DNA of 64,000 nucleotides. It comes from Persicaria tinctoria (taxonomy: Eukaryota; Streptophyta; Magnoliopsida; Caryophyllales; Polygonaceae). The stretch spans positions 13,923,175 through 13,987,174 of the forward strand of contig JBANSL010000018.1 of the NCBI GenBank assembly GCA_037127255.1, read 5' to 3'. The notes beneath the pieces are model-generated. The model made no database searches. It saw only the letters and a list, made by a program, of their open reading frames with translations, and had not been told where the DNA came from. This document shows positions 12,240 to 23,903 of this stretch, in pieces (within the stretch, counting starts at the first letter, position 1; each line of letters starts with the position of its first letter). Both the position numbers and the translations under genes were made by a program.

Positions 12240-14981
12240 GTAATAGAAAGCAATCTCAAAGCCATTCTCCAATGTGTTTGAGACCCTTAGCCCTAGTGTG
12301 ACTATCATGCTTGGGCCTAGGCATAAGCTTCGTCAATGGATTTGCAATATTGTCATATCTATGTACTTTACACATCTTAATGTCAAATAAGGTGATACTT
12401 CCTCATAAGATGTATGATCAACTTGTCATCACCCTTAAGAAATCATCCTTGGTTCTTCTTAAGAACTCCATGATGTTCTTAGCTGCACACTAGTGTGCCT
12501 CGATGGAATCGAATGGTATTTGCTACACCTGCTCAAAGCAAATGCAACATCAGGTCATGTACACCCCATAACATAGGTAAAACCTTTTCTTGGAATCTTG
12601 CATATTGAATATGTTAAGAATCTTATCTATATATAAGTTCCTTGATTCAATTTAAGCAATCTCTTAGATCTATCTCTATAGATCCTTATTCCAAGTATGT
12701 ACACTGGCTCCCTAAAGTCCTTCATTGAGAAACATTTCTTTAGTCATTCCTTAATGGACTTTAACATCGCAATGTCATTCCCCATAAGTAGTACGTCATC
12801 CACATACAAGACTAGGAAGACCAATTTACTCCCACTAAACTTCTTGGATACACAAGGGTCCTCTTCGCATCTGATGAAATCAAACTCTTTGATCTTTTTA
12901 TCAAACCGAAAGTTCCAACTCCTAAATGCTTGCTTAAGTCCATATATATAGACCTCTTAAGCTTGCATATCTTCCCAGCATCACTTGGATCTTCAAAACC
13001 CTCGGGTTGTGTCATGTACACATCCTCTTCCAAATCTCCATTCAAGAAGGCGGTTTTGACGTCCATTTGTCAAATCTCATAATCATAATATATAAGCGGC
13101 AATAGCAAGGATTATCCTAATGGATCTTATCATGACAACTGGTGAAAAGGTCTCATCATAGTCTATACCATGAATCTGTTTAAAACCTTTGGCAACTAAT
13201 CTTGCCTTGTATACAGATACCTTTCCATCCTTATCTGTCTTAAGTTTGAAAACCCATTTGCTCCCGACGGGTTTTACCCCATCTGGCAAATCTATCAAGT
13301 CCCATACTTGATTTTCAAACATTGAATCCATTTCGGATCTCATGGCCTCAAGCCATTTCTTGGAGTTTGGACCCGTCGTTGCTTGCTTATAGGTCTTAGG
13401 CTCATCATGTTCTAGCAGAAGAACATCAAGGTTTACATTCAAGATGAAATCATCATAACGTCTTGGTTGTAACCTTGGCCTATCTGATCTACGGGTGGGT
13501 TCAACTGGTTCAACAATTGGAGCTGGAACAGTTTCCACAACTATTTGTGGATCCTCTTGTTCCGATTCCTGGATGATTTGGGGCCCTTGGCCTTCCAAAA
13601 CCATCAACTCATCTTCGACATCATCTATGTCATCTCGTTGTTGAGTTTGTTGCTCTTCATCATGAACTGGTTCAAGATGAATATTTCTCCCACTTGACTT
13701 ATTGGAAATGAACTCTCTTTCCAAAAAGACACTATCTCTTGCAACAAACACCTTTTGTTCAGCGGGATTGTAGAAGTAATATCCAAAACTACCTTTTGGA
13801 TACCCTATAAAATAGCATTTATCTGATTTAGGGGCAAGCTTATCCGTTTGTAAACGCTTTACATAAGCTTCACATCCCCATATCTTCATAAAAGACAATT
13901 TTGGAACCTTTCCACTCCATATCTCATATGGAGTTTTGTCTACAACTCTAGACGGAGTCCTGTTTAGTGTAAGTACGACAGTTGTGAGGGCATATCCCCA
14001 GAAGGATACCGGAAGGTCAGCAGAACTCATCATAGATCGGACCTTGTCTAACAGGGTCCTGTTTCTCCTTTCAGATACACCGTTAAGCTGGGGTGTTCCT
14101 GGAGTAGACAATTGTGTTACTATCCCACAATTTTCAAATGATGATCAAATTCATGGCTCAAGTACTCACCACCACGATCTGATCGAAGTGCTTTTATTTT
14201 CTTGCCAGTTTGAGTCTCTACCTCATTTTGAAATTCCTTGAACTTTTCAAAGGATTCCGATTTATGTGACATAAGGTAAATATATCCATATCTACTCATG
14301 TCATCGGTAAATATGATGAAGTATTTATAACCACCTCTAGCTTCTGTACTCATTGGCCCACATACATCAGTATGTATAATGCCCAATAGCTCATTAGCCC
14401 TTTCATTTGTTCCTTTGAAAGGTGACCTTGTCATCTTGCCCATCAAACATGACTCACATGTATCAATGGATTCACAATCCACGTATTTTAGAAGTCCATC
14501 TTTATGGAGCTTCTTCATGCGATCTAAACTGATGTGACCCAAACGACAGTGCCATAGGTAGGCTTCACTCAACTTACTTGATTTTTGCCTTTTTGTATTT
14601 ATGTTATATGATTCTGTTGTAAGATCGAATACAAATATTCCATTAATATCTTGAGCACGAGCATAGAAGATATCATTCTTGTGAATAATTATACCTTCAT
14701 CTGTAGTGCCAAAATTAAAACCTTCAGAATAAATTACTGCAGCCGAAACAAGGTTCTTTGTAATGCTAGGAACAAAATAACAATTATTTAGTTCTAAGAT
14801 TAAAACCAGAAGGAAGAGATAAACTAAAATCTCCTACGACAAGTGCAGCAACGCTTGCTCCATTTCCAACGCGTAGCTCTATCTCCCCTTTCTTCACTTG
14901 TCTCCTATTTCTTTGTGCCTGCACATTTGAAATAATGTGTGCACCACATGCGGTATCTAATACCCAAGTAGGACCATTATC
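12240..14981 (-). pseudogene. copia pol (protease, integrase, RT, RNase H) pseudogene
   Basis: Read on the minus strand. Protease motif WVLDTACGAHI near 14960. Integrase zinc motif and catalytic core at 14572-14120 (WHCRLGH, CESCLMGK, HTDVCGPM, RSDRGGEY). After a frame break the integrase end and RT start lie at 14111-13083 ([38 protein letters not shown]). Stop near 13083, then [18 protein letters not shown] at 13066 and an RT tail with VLYVDDVLLMG-like sequence near 12800. Below 12700 only scraps of RNase H remain, so that domain is largely deleted. At least three frame breaks are visible. Confidence 0.85.
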
Positions 14982-15865
14982 TTATGTGAGGACATTGGTT
15001 GACAGTAATTCAATAACATAAATACCTGAAGTGTTGGAACTCAGAGTCTCATTCTTCTTGTCTTCCAGGTACTTGGGACAATTTCTTTTCCAGTGTCCCT
15101 TAGCCTTACAGTGGAAACAATCATGGTCTGCAGCCACCCTTGGCTTCTCACCACCCTTAGGTTTTGCAACTTCCTTGCCCTTCCCTTGGGTATTGTTCTT
15201 GTTCTTGGCTACCTTCTTGAACCCTTTCCCTCTGTTGACGTTAAGAACTTCCTTCTTATTGTCAGTGGGAGTATTCTGCTCAACAGCTTTGAGCATACCA
15301 TGGAGTTCGTTCATGTTTTTCTTAATACCATGCATATGGTAGTTCATCCTGAATGAGGCAAAGCCATCATGTAAGGAGTGCAAGACGATATCTGTGGCCA
15401 ACTCTTGGTCATTGGGGTGCCCAGTGTCTCCATACGGCTAAAAAGACCGATCATGTTAAACACATGGGGACCTACTGGCTTTCCTTTCACGAGCTTGCTA
15501 TCCAGTATAGCCTTGTGAGTTTCATATCGTTCAATCCTTACCTGTGCCTGAAACAACATTTTCAGGTTGGTGATGATAGAGTAGGCATCCTGGTATTCAA
15601 ACCTCTTTTGAAGGTCAGGTTCCATGCTTGCTAGCATCAAACAAGTGATAGGTAAAGAATCACTCCTTAACTCCATTTCTCTAACTATCTCCTCATCCGA
15701 TGAGGCATCGGTAATAGTAGGGATAGGGTTTGTTAGGACGTCCTCACGCCCCTCAGACCTGAGAACAATTCTCAAATTCCTTTCCCAATCAAGAAAGTTC
15801 GTTCCATTCAATTTGTTTTTCTCAACTATTGAGCGCGGGGTGAAATTCAAGTTATCGTTCGACAT
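14982..15865 (-). pseudogene. copia gag pseudogene
   Basis: The N-terminal part, 15865 to about 15420, starts MSNDNLNFTPRSIVEKNKLN with the copia Gag LNGTNFLDWERNLR motif. The frame breaks near 15400-15420 and continues in another frame at 15401-14982. The continuation includes an intact CCHC zinc knuckle CFHCKAKGHWKRNC. The lesion separates capsid from nucleocapsid. Confidence 0.85.
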
Positions 15866-17734
15866 AATGCCTATGTAAAAAGGAAATGATCGACATACAA
15901 ATCAGTTTATGTTCGAAATGCAAATTACTTAGGATTAAACACCTTTAAAATAAGTAAATGCGCATTTTATTCAAATTGTTATTGTTCCTGGTGAATAAAA
16001 TGATTCCAAGATCCCATTACACACAAGACCCAACGTACTTTTGCACTGCCTTGAGTCTTGTATGCTCAAGGTAAGCAACGGTTACTAATTATAACTCCTT
16101 ATAATTCTTGGTTGATGATCCACATCCAATGTAAAATCATCCTATGTCTCAAGATCCAAAACTTTGCCTTTTGGTCTCTCGTTGGGTACAACCATATCAA
16201 AGCTTATGAACCCCTTGTATAGATTCACCCTCATTAGCCCAAGATTATGGAAAGACACCCTCACTTTTGTGAAGCCCATCCAACCAAAAATCCAAAACTT
16301 AATGGGTTATGATATGAAAAGGCATTGCCCCAATTTACCTTAGGAACTTAAGTCTTTTATTTGTCTTTATTTATAAGTGAAAAAATATCATAAATAAAAA
16401 CAACATAAAACTTAAAATAAGGCATTCAAAATGAAATGAAATTGTGATCCTAGTATGGCCCCTACGATGCATAAAATAAAGATCTAATCTTCATGGGTCT
16501 CCACCCTCGCGCCCTTCATGGATCTCCATCCTTGAACTTCTTATGTCTTCTTGTATTAATTACAATATTTTCTAATAATCTAATTACTGAAAATAAATTA
16601 CAAAAATACATAACGATACGCAGATCGTGTACAAAAAAACATAACGATACGCAGATCGTATTTATGGGCCATACTAGTCACCTCATGTAATAATATCATA
16701 TATTAAAAATATTAATCACAATTAATATAACATCAAAATATTAATCAAATTAATATAAACAAGAAATAGAATATTAATCATATTAATAAACTATTTAACT
16801 CAAATCAATTAAATTATCTAATAAAATAACTAATTTAATATTGTTGATATTTAATTCAAAATTAGCAATCGTATATATGGAATAAATTTATGGTAACTAT
16901 TACCTTGTATAATTGGATAGAATATTTCATTAGGGATAAGATATCTATTATATCTAATTAAGGAAATTTAAGATTTTACACTAAAATCATAAATATCTTC
17001 CATAACCCTAATTCCACCTCCATCAACTCCCACTTAAATTTTGTAACAATTACAAACTTTTAAGATGATAAATTTTGATAAATTAAAACATGAATCGGAT
17101 TCATATCAATTTTAGGGATCAAAATTATAAAATTCTGAATTTCTAAAATTCAAAATTAATTTCAACATGAAATCATCTATTTCATTATTTATAAAAGAAA
17201 TCATATTGTCTTGTATAAATTATGCCAATTGATTAAAGATCGAGAAAATAATAAGGCTGACGGCTTTTCAGTCGGAATCATATTCCAAATCTAAATAAAT
17301 ACTCCGTAGTAAATAAAGCCGAGCCGATCGATCATCCGTGATCCACCATACATACGTCTATATATACCCTTAATTAGAACAAGGTTGATTACTAATTAAT
17401 TAGCATATGTATGGTTGATCCACTATACGTCTATACAGGTGTAGTCGTGTAGATGTTTAATCAAATTAGCATATTTATGGTTGATTACTAATTAAATAGA
17501 ACAAGGTTGGTGGACGGTGGTTATCGAAATCATATTCCGATCGAACGTGTGCAAAAAACCCAATCGAAATCTCATTCCGATCATGAAAACAATTTGGTGT
17601 ACTAAATTTTATACATATCCAATTAATCAAAATCAAAATTTTAATCATACAAAGGATTCCATATATCAAAATTATTGCTAAATTGAATCAACACTAAAAA
17701 GAAAATCAATTGATCATATCAAATTATGCAAGAT

Positions 17735-17746
17735 GCTCTGATGCCA
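17735..17746 (-). other. primer binding site of the copia element
   Basis: Minus-strand TGGCATCAGAGC, one base from the LTR end, complementary to the 3' end of initiator tRNA-Met with one change from the common TGGTATCAGAGC. Confidence 0.8.
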
Positions 17747-17747
17747 C

Positions 17748-18439
17748 TGATGGAAATTAGATGCGCAGCGGAAGTTTTAGAAACTATTTTCTATCATCTA
17801 ATCACAAGGATCTTCATGCATAAAATCGATAGATCAAATCATTGTTCATAGGAGATACCTCTTGATGCGTGAACCGGATCTGAACGGGGAGGATTCGGAA
17901 GAGAACTAGAGCCCCACATGTTGCTCCTCTACTTGGTCCACAAGAGCCCGGTCTAGATCTCCTTTGCCTTCGACTGCTAGGACGAAGATCGAAAGGCGAA
18001 CAATCAAATTGCTCTTAATTGATGATGGTGGAATTCAGCCTTCACAAACCAAACGTACGGCAAAAACTCCTTTTTGTCTTTTGGGATGTGTTAATTAGGT
18101 CAAGTCATAATAAGCCCATCTTTATAAGCTTATATTTATACCCTACTTGATTAATTATTTATTTCAAAAATAAATCTTATCCCATTATTATTAATATATA
18201 TCTAATATACACTAATAATAAAATCATCTATCTTTTGATCAAACCCTTCAACTCTAAGTGTGTGACCGCATAGGACCCGTTTATAATAGTCATGGGTTTA
18301 ACCCGTTTAAGCCCATTAATCGTAGTTGGCTTCTAGCAAAGCATTACGACTCCTAAAATAATCGGATTGAATATCTCTATCAATTGTCCTATTCCATAAT
18401 TAGTCATTGCACCTTAAATTAAAGGACACAATTCCTTCA
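17748..18439 (-). repeat. 5' LTR of the copia element
   Basis: 692 bp, nearly identical to the left LTR. It is followed by the AGAGA duplication at 18440-18444. Between it and gag (15866-17734) lies an AT-rich leader without coding content; this leader holds a 20-bp sequence repeated at 16609 and 16640. Confidence 0.93.
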
Positions 18440-18444
18440 AGAGA

Positions 18445-18889
18445 ACCGTCTAAAAACCACAACAAACAACAATACGTAATGTTAAACTTAGAAACACACT
18501 CTAAAAAAACGAAACCACACAGACCTATACTAAATAGGATGTGGATGAAGACGACGGACGAAGCCAAACCCCACTCTGAAGTAGAACCGTAGGCCAACGG
18601 TACATCAAGACTCAATCAGTGAGGACGAAACTCTAGGGAAGCAGTCAACTCGAGTAGTGGAGACGTCACGATACACACTACCACGACCCCAACCTATTCC
18701 GACTCCGACAGCTAGAACGAAATCCACGGAAAAAATAATACGAACTTTAAAAACAAATAAATTTATATTTGAATTAGATCTTATTAAACCAATATTGATA
18801 CAATGTCTATAATTTAGAAATTAAAAATTAACGTGGACTCAAAATATAATTAACAACAAAATATGATAAAAACAGTCCGACTAGGAATC
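18445..18889. other. intergenic, no gene seen
   Basis: Mixed then AT-rich sequence between the copia target duplication and the retroposon target duplication. Nothing recognised. Confidence 0.45.
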
Positions 18890-18905
18890 ATATTCAATTT
18901 TGAAA

Positions 18906-19104
18906 GTGCTTGGCTTCGCTCATTGTCTACCTCCTCATCTCGTTTAGTTTAGATGTGTTAAATTTCGCTTTTGTAGAGTGCTCTTACTTGTTTCTCACAC
19001 TATCTTTGTATTTTACGTTTGTTTCGATGGCTATCTGTCTGTCAACTTATCGGCTTTCGAGGTTTAAGTATGATTGACCTCGAATTTTTACTTAATCAAA
19101 AAAA
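18906..19104 (+). mobile_element. short poly(A) retroposon (truncated LINE or SINE)
   Basis: A 199-bp insert ending in AATCAAAAAAA is flanked by a perfect 16-bp direct repeat ATATTCAATTTTGAAA at 18890-18905 and 19105-19120. Long target duplications plus an A tail indicate target-primed reverse transcription. No A/B box is obvious, which favours a 5'-truncated L1-type LINE over a tRNA SINE. Confidence 0.8.
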
Positions 19105-19261
19105 ATATTCAATTTTGAAATATAAATTCCCAGGCAGATTAGTAGAAAGCGTAGATTTGTACATAAGTACTTGAGGAAGAGGAACCTGCTAAAACTATAA
19201 AGATCATCCAAGGCCGAATGACCAAAACCAAACCGAAACAACTACGACACAGACGAACACC

Positions 19262-19282
19262 AAGCCAAGAATGATTTGCCAA
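19262..19282 (-). promoter_or_regulatory. miR169-type target site in the NF-YA 3' UTR
   Basis: The plus strand reads AAGCCAAGAATGATTTGCCA, close to mature miR169 (AGCCAAGGATGACTTGCC core), so the minus-strand transcript carries the complementary site GGCAAATCATTCTTGGCTT. Pairing is continuous over the miRNA 5' half except a G:U wobble at position 9 and an end mismatch; position 14 and the 3' end are mismatched. The site lies 20 nt past the stop at 19302. miR169 control of NF-YA 3' UTRs is established in plants. Confidence 0.82.
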
Positions 19283-19301
19283 GTAGCTTTGATAAGCAAG
19301 G

Positions 19302-20637
19302 CTAAGCTCTACTTGCTCTTGCATAGTGAGAGGACAAACAGAATGCGTCGTAACTCATGTAACCCTTGTTGGCATTCGCCTCGTCTTCATGTGATCCTGC
19401 ATTTGATATCATGGTAAGAGATAAATTAATTACAGAAAGGGCTTAGACTGTGATATCTCAGCAGGTTAGCAGACACTGGGACACAACAAGAGCCTAAAAA
19501 CCTGAACAATTGCCTTCGGCTTCAGATGCGTGGCCTGTAGCACCAGCCTCGGTTTTCTTGGTAAAACGGCCTCCTGAGCCTCTTGTTCTCCTCATTGCGT
19601 GTTTGTGACGAGATTCGTGGAGATACGGCTACAGAAACAGCCCAAAATAAACAATGATTTCAGCTAATTCAAGGCATTGATTCTCCCGAGTCCTGAATCC
19701 CGGCAATTGGAGACAGGATCTTCACAAATCATAGTTACTGATATTGGGTCAAGCGAATCAATGTTACAGGATGTTCACTCACCTTTCTAACTTTGATCAG
19801 TTTCTTTTCCAGCTCAGCTTTGGCGCGTGACTGTCTTCGCCTCAGAATCCCATGGTATTGCTTAGCGTTAACATAAACAGGCTCTTGCGCCATCTCTAGG
19901 GGTAAAGGCACCGTTGGCTGATGCACCCCGTAAAATGGTGGATGAACCTGATCAACAAACCCATCAATTGCGCAGATCAGTGCCTTCTAACTGAATCATA
20001 ACCTGATCAACAGACCGAAAAAAAGAAAGCAAATCCATGCTTTGCTAATCAGTGACCTACCAAAGGCTGAGGTCCATAGGTAGCCATCATTCCTCCATAG
20101 TAGACATCGGGATAAGGATTTGACACAGACGCCTACAAATAGGAATATACAAGAACTTAAAATCCGTCTTCAAGTCAAAACATTGCAAACACGAATTATG
20201 CAAAGATCACATACAACTGAGTGACCAACAAGTTCAAGTTGAGGCGGCTGTCCAAGGCATTCACCATTTCCGAAAGCTGTAGCTGACCCAGTATCTTTCA
20301 TGCTCGTGTGATCTTAGATACGATAAAGATTGAATGTGACCAGCAGGATAATAACAAAATCCGACATCAAACATGTAAGTACTACTGACAGGAAACCAAC
20401 GATAAATTACGATACCACAAAATTTAACGTTTTACCTGGCTGCGCCGAGGCAGCAGTTCCGGAGTCTTTACTGCTGTCATCATCGTAGTCATCATTTGGC
20501 TCAGCATCAGATGGTGACCCGTAATCGTTTGAACTCCATTCCCTATTAAGTTTACATGGCTCAGAACGAACGGGTGACCGTGGCAAAGTATTTGTGTTGC
20601 TCCCTGGTTGGTTTACTGTTGCAGATTTGGTTGGCAT
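19302..20637 (-). CDS. NF-YA: nuclear transcription factor Y subunit A (NF-YA)
   Basis: CCAAT-box binding subunit of the trimeric NF-Y complex. Coding exons on the minus strand: 20637-20436, 20312-20215, 20132-20061, 19947-19783, 19628-19502 and probably 19396-19302. Joined length is 252 residues. If the last intron is retained, translation stops at 19494 and gives 223. N-terminal Ser/Asp-rich region; conserved [10 protein letters not shown] then [13 protein letters not shown]1 helix [20 protein letters not shown] (NF-YB/C contact); linker; A2 DNA-binding segment [17 protein letters not shown] with GSGGRF, carrying the needed His and Arg residues. The exon break between RK and PYLHES is usual for the family. 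The last exon stays open, and the miR169 site just beyond it supports the 3' end. An upstream leader intron is likely. Confidence 0.9.
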
Positions 20638-22009
20638 GCTTCAAAACCCCTGATGATCTTGCAAATTGCAATTCCTCAGTTACATTTCAAAAGTTTGATA
20701 AATACAGGAAACATTTTGAATTGATCATGGTAACGGTAACCAAATTTCAATGCAATGTCACAGATGATCTTGCAAATTGCAATTCCTCAATTACATTTCA
20801 AATAGACAAAAAAAAAAAAGAGATGAAAATAGATTAACAGACCACCTCCCCCAATTCCAGCAAACCCTAATCTTACCCTGCAAACCTGAAATTAGAGAAC
20901 CAGTATCTGCTGTGGCACAGATTTTCCACAAGAACAATACAGAGGCGGCGAATCCATGTTCAACTGAATCAGGTTCTTTACTACTAACATGGAACTCGAT
21001 CATGCCGAAAACACATCCACAAAGCATCGGAACAACGGATGACTACTAAAATCAACCGACAAGCACACAAATAAACAGCTCAATATCGAATTCGGAAATT
21101 CTCAGAGCTATTACACGAACCCTAAAAACAGCTCAATATCAATAACCAGAGCACTCAATTTTTCAACGAAACAGAAGAAAAATCAATCGATGAGTGCTTC
21201 TGAACTACTTACTCGGTTACTTGGCCGGTTGATGAGGCGATAGCTGGAACAAATCCCTAGAACCCTGCCTTCTTCACTCCCTCCCTTTCCGTTCCTCTCT
21301 CGCTTCTTTCAACTTCCGGCATGGCCAAATTGAATATAAATTGATCTTCAGAGTCCGTTGACTGCAAGTCAATTATCTATGATTCACCTCTCTTTCTCCA
21401 GCTCTCGCTTTCTCATCAACTGCAAGTAAGATTTTTGCGAAATTTGGGGGAAAAGATTGAAAATTTTAAATTGCGAAATCGGGAAGAAGATTCTACGGAT
21501 GGTTGCGGCGGTCCTTTCTTTGATTCTTTCTCCTTCCTCCTTCGCTCTGCACGTTACAACGCATGGCTGTTTCCTGACACGTGGAGCCCCATTCAGCCTC
21601 ATAAGGGAGACCAAAAACAATCTCTTTAAATCTGAAAAAGATGGGGTTTTGAAAAATCATTTTCAAACTTGAGCTGTTGCTGGTTGCTGTCCAGCATGAC
21701 TGCATGAGGTATCATAAATTGCATTAGCAGCACAAATTGTGCAAAAGATGACAATGAATTTGAAATTGAAATCGAATCCAGAACTTTAAAACTCAAAGAT
21801 GGAAAAAAGATGAACAAAGAATGCAACTATGGCTTTATTAGAAAGTTACAGATCCCATGAATACATTCAGAAGGCCAAACTAAGCCTAAACTATATACAT
21901 TTTCTCATATGAGCACACATTTGGGATTTCTTGTTAACAAAAACTCACTGATACCAATTGCAAGTACTCTGAAGAAAACAAACACAATAGATGATCTTCA
22001 ATCAGCAAG
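20638..22009. other. NF-YA leader/promoter and RbcX 3' flank
   Basis: The first part contains the non-coding leader of NF-YA, with an acceptor-like ATCATCAG before GGGTTTTGAAGC and the ATG. A sequence of about 34 nt (GATCTTGCAAATTGCAATTCCTCA core) occurs at 20655 and 20765, a local duplication. A pyrimidine-rich leader-like segment at 21240-21340 may mark the transcription start. No other gene is seen. Confidence 0.5.
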
Positions 22010-23903
22010 TCAAGCAACCATGTCTGTGTTGGTATCCTCTGATGGCCATATGACGATTTCCATGAGCCTCTCGCGCATCAGCTCCAAGTTTTCATCCGAG
22101 ATTTCCTTGTATATGTCGGCATGATTGCATTTCTAGGTTACATAAATAAAGGAGTGATCACATTTGGGATTTCATCCGAGACTTGGTTTTTTGCACAACA
22201 CCTAAAGGAGTTAAGATGAATACCTTGATCCATTGTCCGTAGAGGTGAAGACGGGTTGTCATCACTCTTTCTGCAAGCTCTTGGTTCTCCTTCCAAATCA
22301 TATACATAAAAACTCAGTAAAGGCCAAAGAAAGTAAGAAACACTGACAGATGAATATATAGATACTATAAAACTGTGTTTACCTTCACAAGGGCTTTGAG
22401 GAAACGCTTTCCATCTCCTGGCTTATTTGACACTACGAAACTGTTGCAGTATCATCCTTGTGAATCAAATGCAATGTGTAATAGAAACAAGAAAGCAATT
22501 TCATACAACTAGAACTTGCTCGATCATGAACGTACTCACTTGTAGAACCAAGTGTAGTGGGGCGGGTTCATCTCGTAAAGCTGATGCATAACCGTCCTAA
22601 CAGCCTTGTATGTGAAATAATTGATCGTTTGCTGCATCAAAGAAGGTTGTCATCAAGAAACAGAATGCGCGCATCCGCCATCATTACATGATATGAACGG
22701 ATCGATCATTAGAGTAATCATATGTAAGCGCTATTAGAGAAGTACTGTAGTAGTTAAGACTGAAGAGACAATGTACATGACATGCTTACAACTTAAAGTA
22801 AAACTATGACCATCAATATCACTTAGTATATAGTTGGTGATGTGAATGTGATACTTTGGGCATTAAATTTACCAAGATTACTCATGTAAGATTAAGATAT
22901 GACAACAAGGCTCTAATAGACTTCCTAATTTGAACCTAGATCCAGGTTCATTCGGTACGAGCTGAATCTTGATTGCTTACAAGGTGCTTATTTTATTTGT
23001 GCAGTCTAAAGTTGAAAGTATGAACTAAACAAGCTTAATTGCTAATTGATTTCAGAATGGAATCTCACTATGCTTATATGTTACGCTATGTACACCTGTG
23101 CACGCTCAGCTCGATTGAGTATAACAAACTTCAATAGCACTAATAAGATGCTTACTTATTTGTAGGGGGTTAAATTGAGCCGAGTAACTTGACTCGATAA
23201 AAGCTCGGCTCGAAATCAATTATTTGTCAAATAAGTCAAGTAAGAGCACATTTTTAGGCTCGATTCAAGCTCAAATCGCTCGAATTTTGTGGGATTCACA
23301 AAATCCCTTTTCTATGTCAAGAGCAAGTAAGGTTGAATTGCTTAATAGATGGAAAAAACTCGACTCAAACTCGTTCATTTATATAAATTTAGACTCAAAT
23401 TCGTTTCTAAACGAGTTGAATATAAACAAGCAATATACTCAGCTTCAATAACAATCCTACCTTATGTACTAATGTTGAGAGTAACTTATAAATTATAATG
23501 CATAAGTTGGCAAGCCATTACACATACAAAAGCAGCTCAAATATAACAAGAAACCAATTTTTTATTTAAAAAAAAAAAATACCAGTTTGACATCACCAAA
23601 GCTATCTTCGTACTGTCCTGCAATTTCATTAACAATCACGAATCTTCTGGGAGACTTGATCTGCTTCCTAATGGATCTCCTATTCAGAGGCCGAAGAAGC
23701 AGCACCTTGCCAGAATCAACAAATGGCGACGCCGGCACCGAGGTTTTTCTGCTGCTCAATAACTGCTTCTTTCTACACAAGCTCATTTCTCCTCCGCACT
23801 TGACGAGACTCGCCACCGTCGAGCAAGGTAAAGCGTCCACGCAGAGCCACGAGTGCGACGATTCAAGAACCTGCGAACTCGCCACGGTTAGAGTACCCGC
23901 CAT
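22010..23903 (-). CDS. RBCX2: chaperonin-like RbcX protein 2 (chloroplast)
   Basis: Rubisco assembly chaperone; in known RbcX a homodimer clasps the C-terminal peptide of the Rubisco large subunit in the stroma. Five exons on the minus strand: 23903-23583, 22631-22540, 22440-22383, 22289-22224, 22132-22010, all GT-AG. They give 219 residues against about 200 for plant homologues. Residues 1-85 are a Ser/Leu/Arg-rich transit peptide. The helical core follows: NEIAGQYEDSFGDVKL, QTINYFTYKAVRTVMHQLYE, MNPPHYTWFYNFV, GDGKRFLKALVKENQELAER, VMTTRLHLYGQWIKKCNH, ISDENLELMRERLMEIVIWP. These cover the conserved YFTYxAVRxVxxQLYE and RFLxxLxKE signatures. The 951-nt first intron holds a TE-like GAGCTCGA-rich repeat. 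Family call firm; type 2 by sequence resemblance. Confidence 0.92.
23070..23430. repeat. CTCGA-motif-rich repeat in RbcX intron 1
   Basis: Recurrent CTCGATT, GCTCGGCTCGA, GGCTCGATTCAAGCTCAAATC and ACTCGACTCAAACTCG motifs on both strands. A similar texture recurs at 40030-40380. It resembles a degenerate non-autonomous element with subterminal motifs; exact ends were not found. Confidence 0.45.

Larger units (their letters stand above)
10733..18439 (-). mobile_element. Ty1/copia LTR retrotransposon, coding region decayed
   Basis: Complete element of 7707 bp on the minus strand, bounded by identical 5-bp target duplications AGAGA at 10728-10732 and 18440-18444. LTRs are 10733-11424 and 17748-18439. 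The PBS next to the right LTR (17735-17746) reads TGGCATCAGAGC on the minus strand, one base from the usual initiator-tRNA-Met site. A polypurine tract (ATCTCCCACTTGTCC on plus) follows the left LTR at 11425. Order on the minus strand is Gag, protease, integrase, RT, RNase H, which defines copia. Frames are broken in every domain, so it cannot move by its own proteins. Confidence 0.93.
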
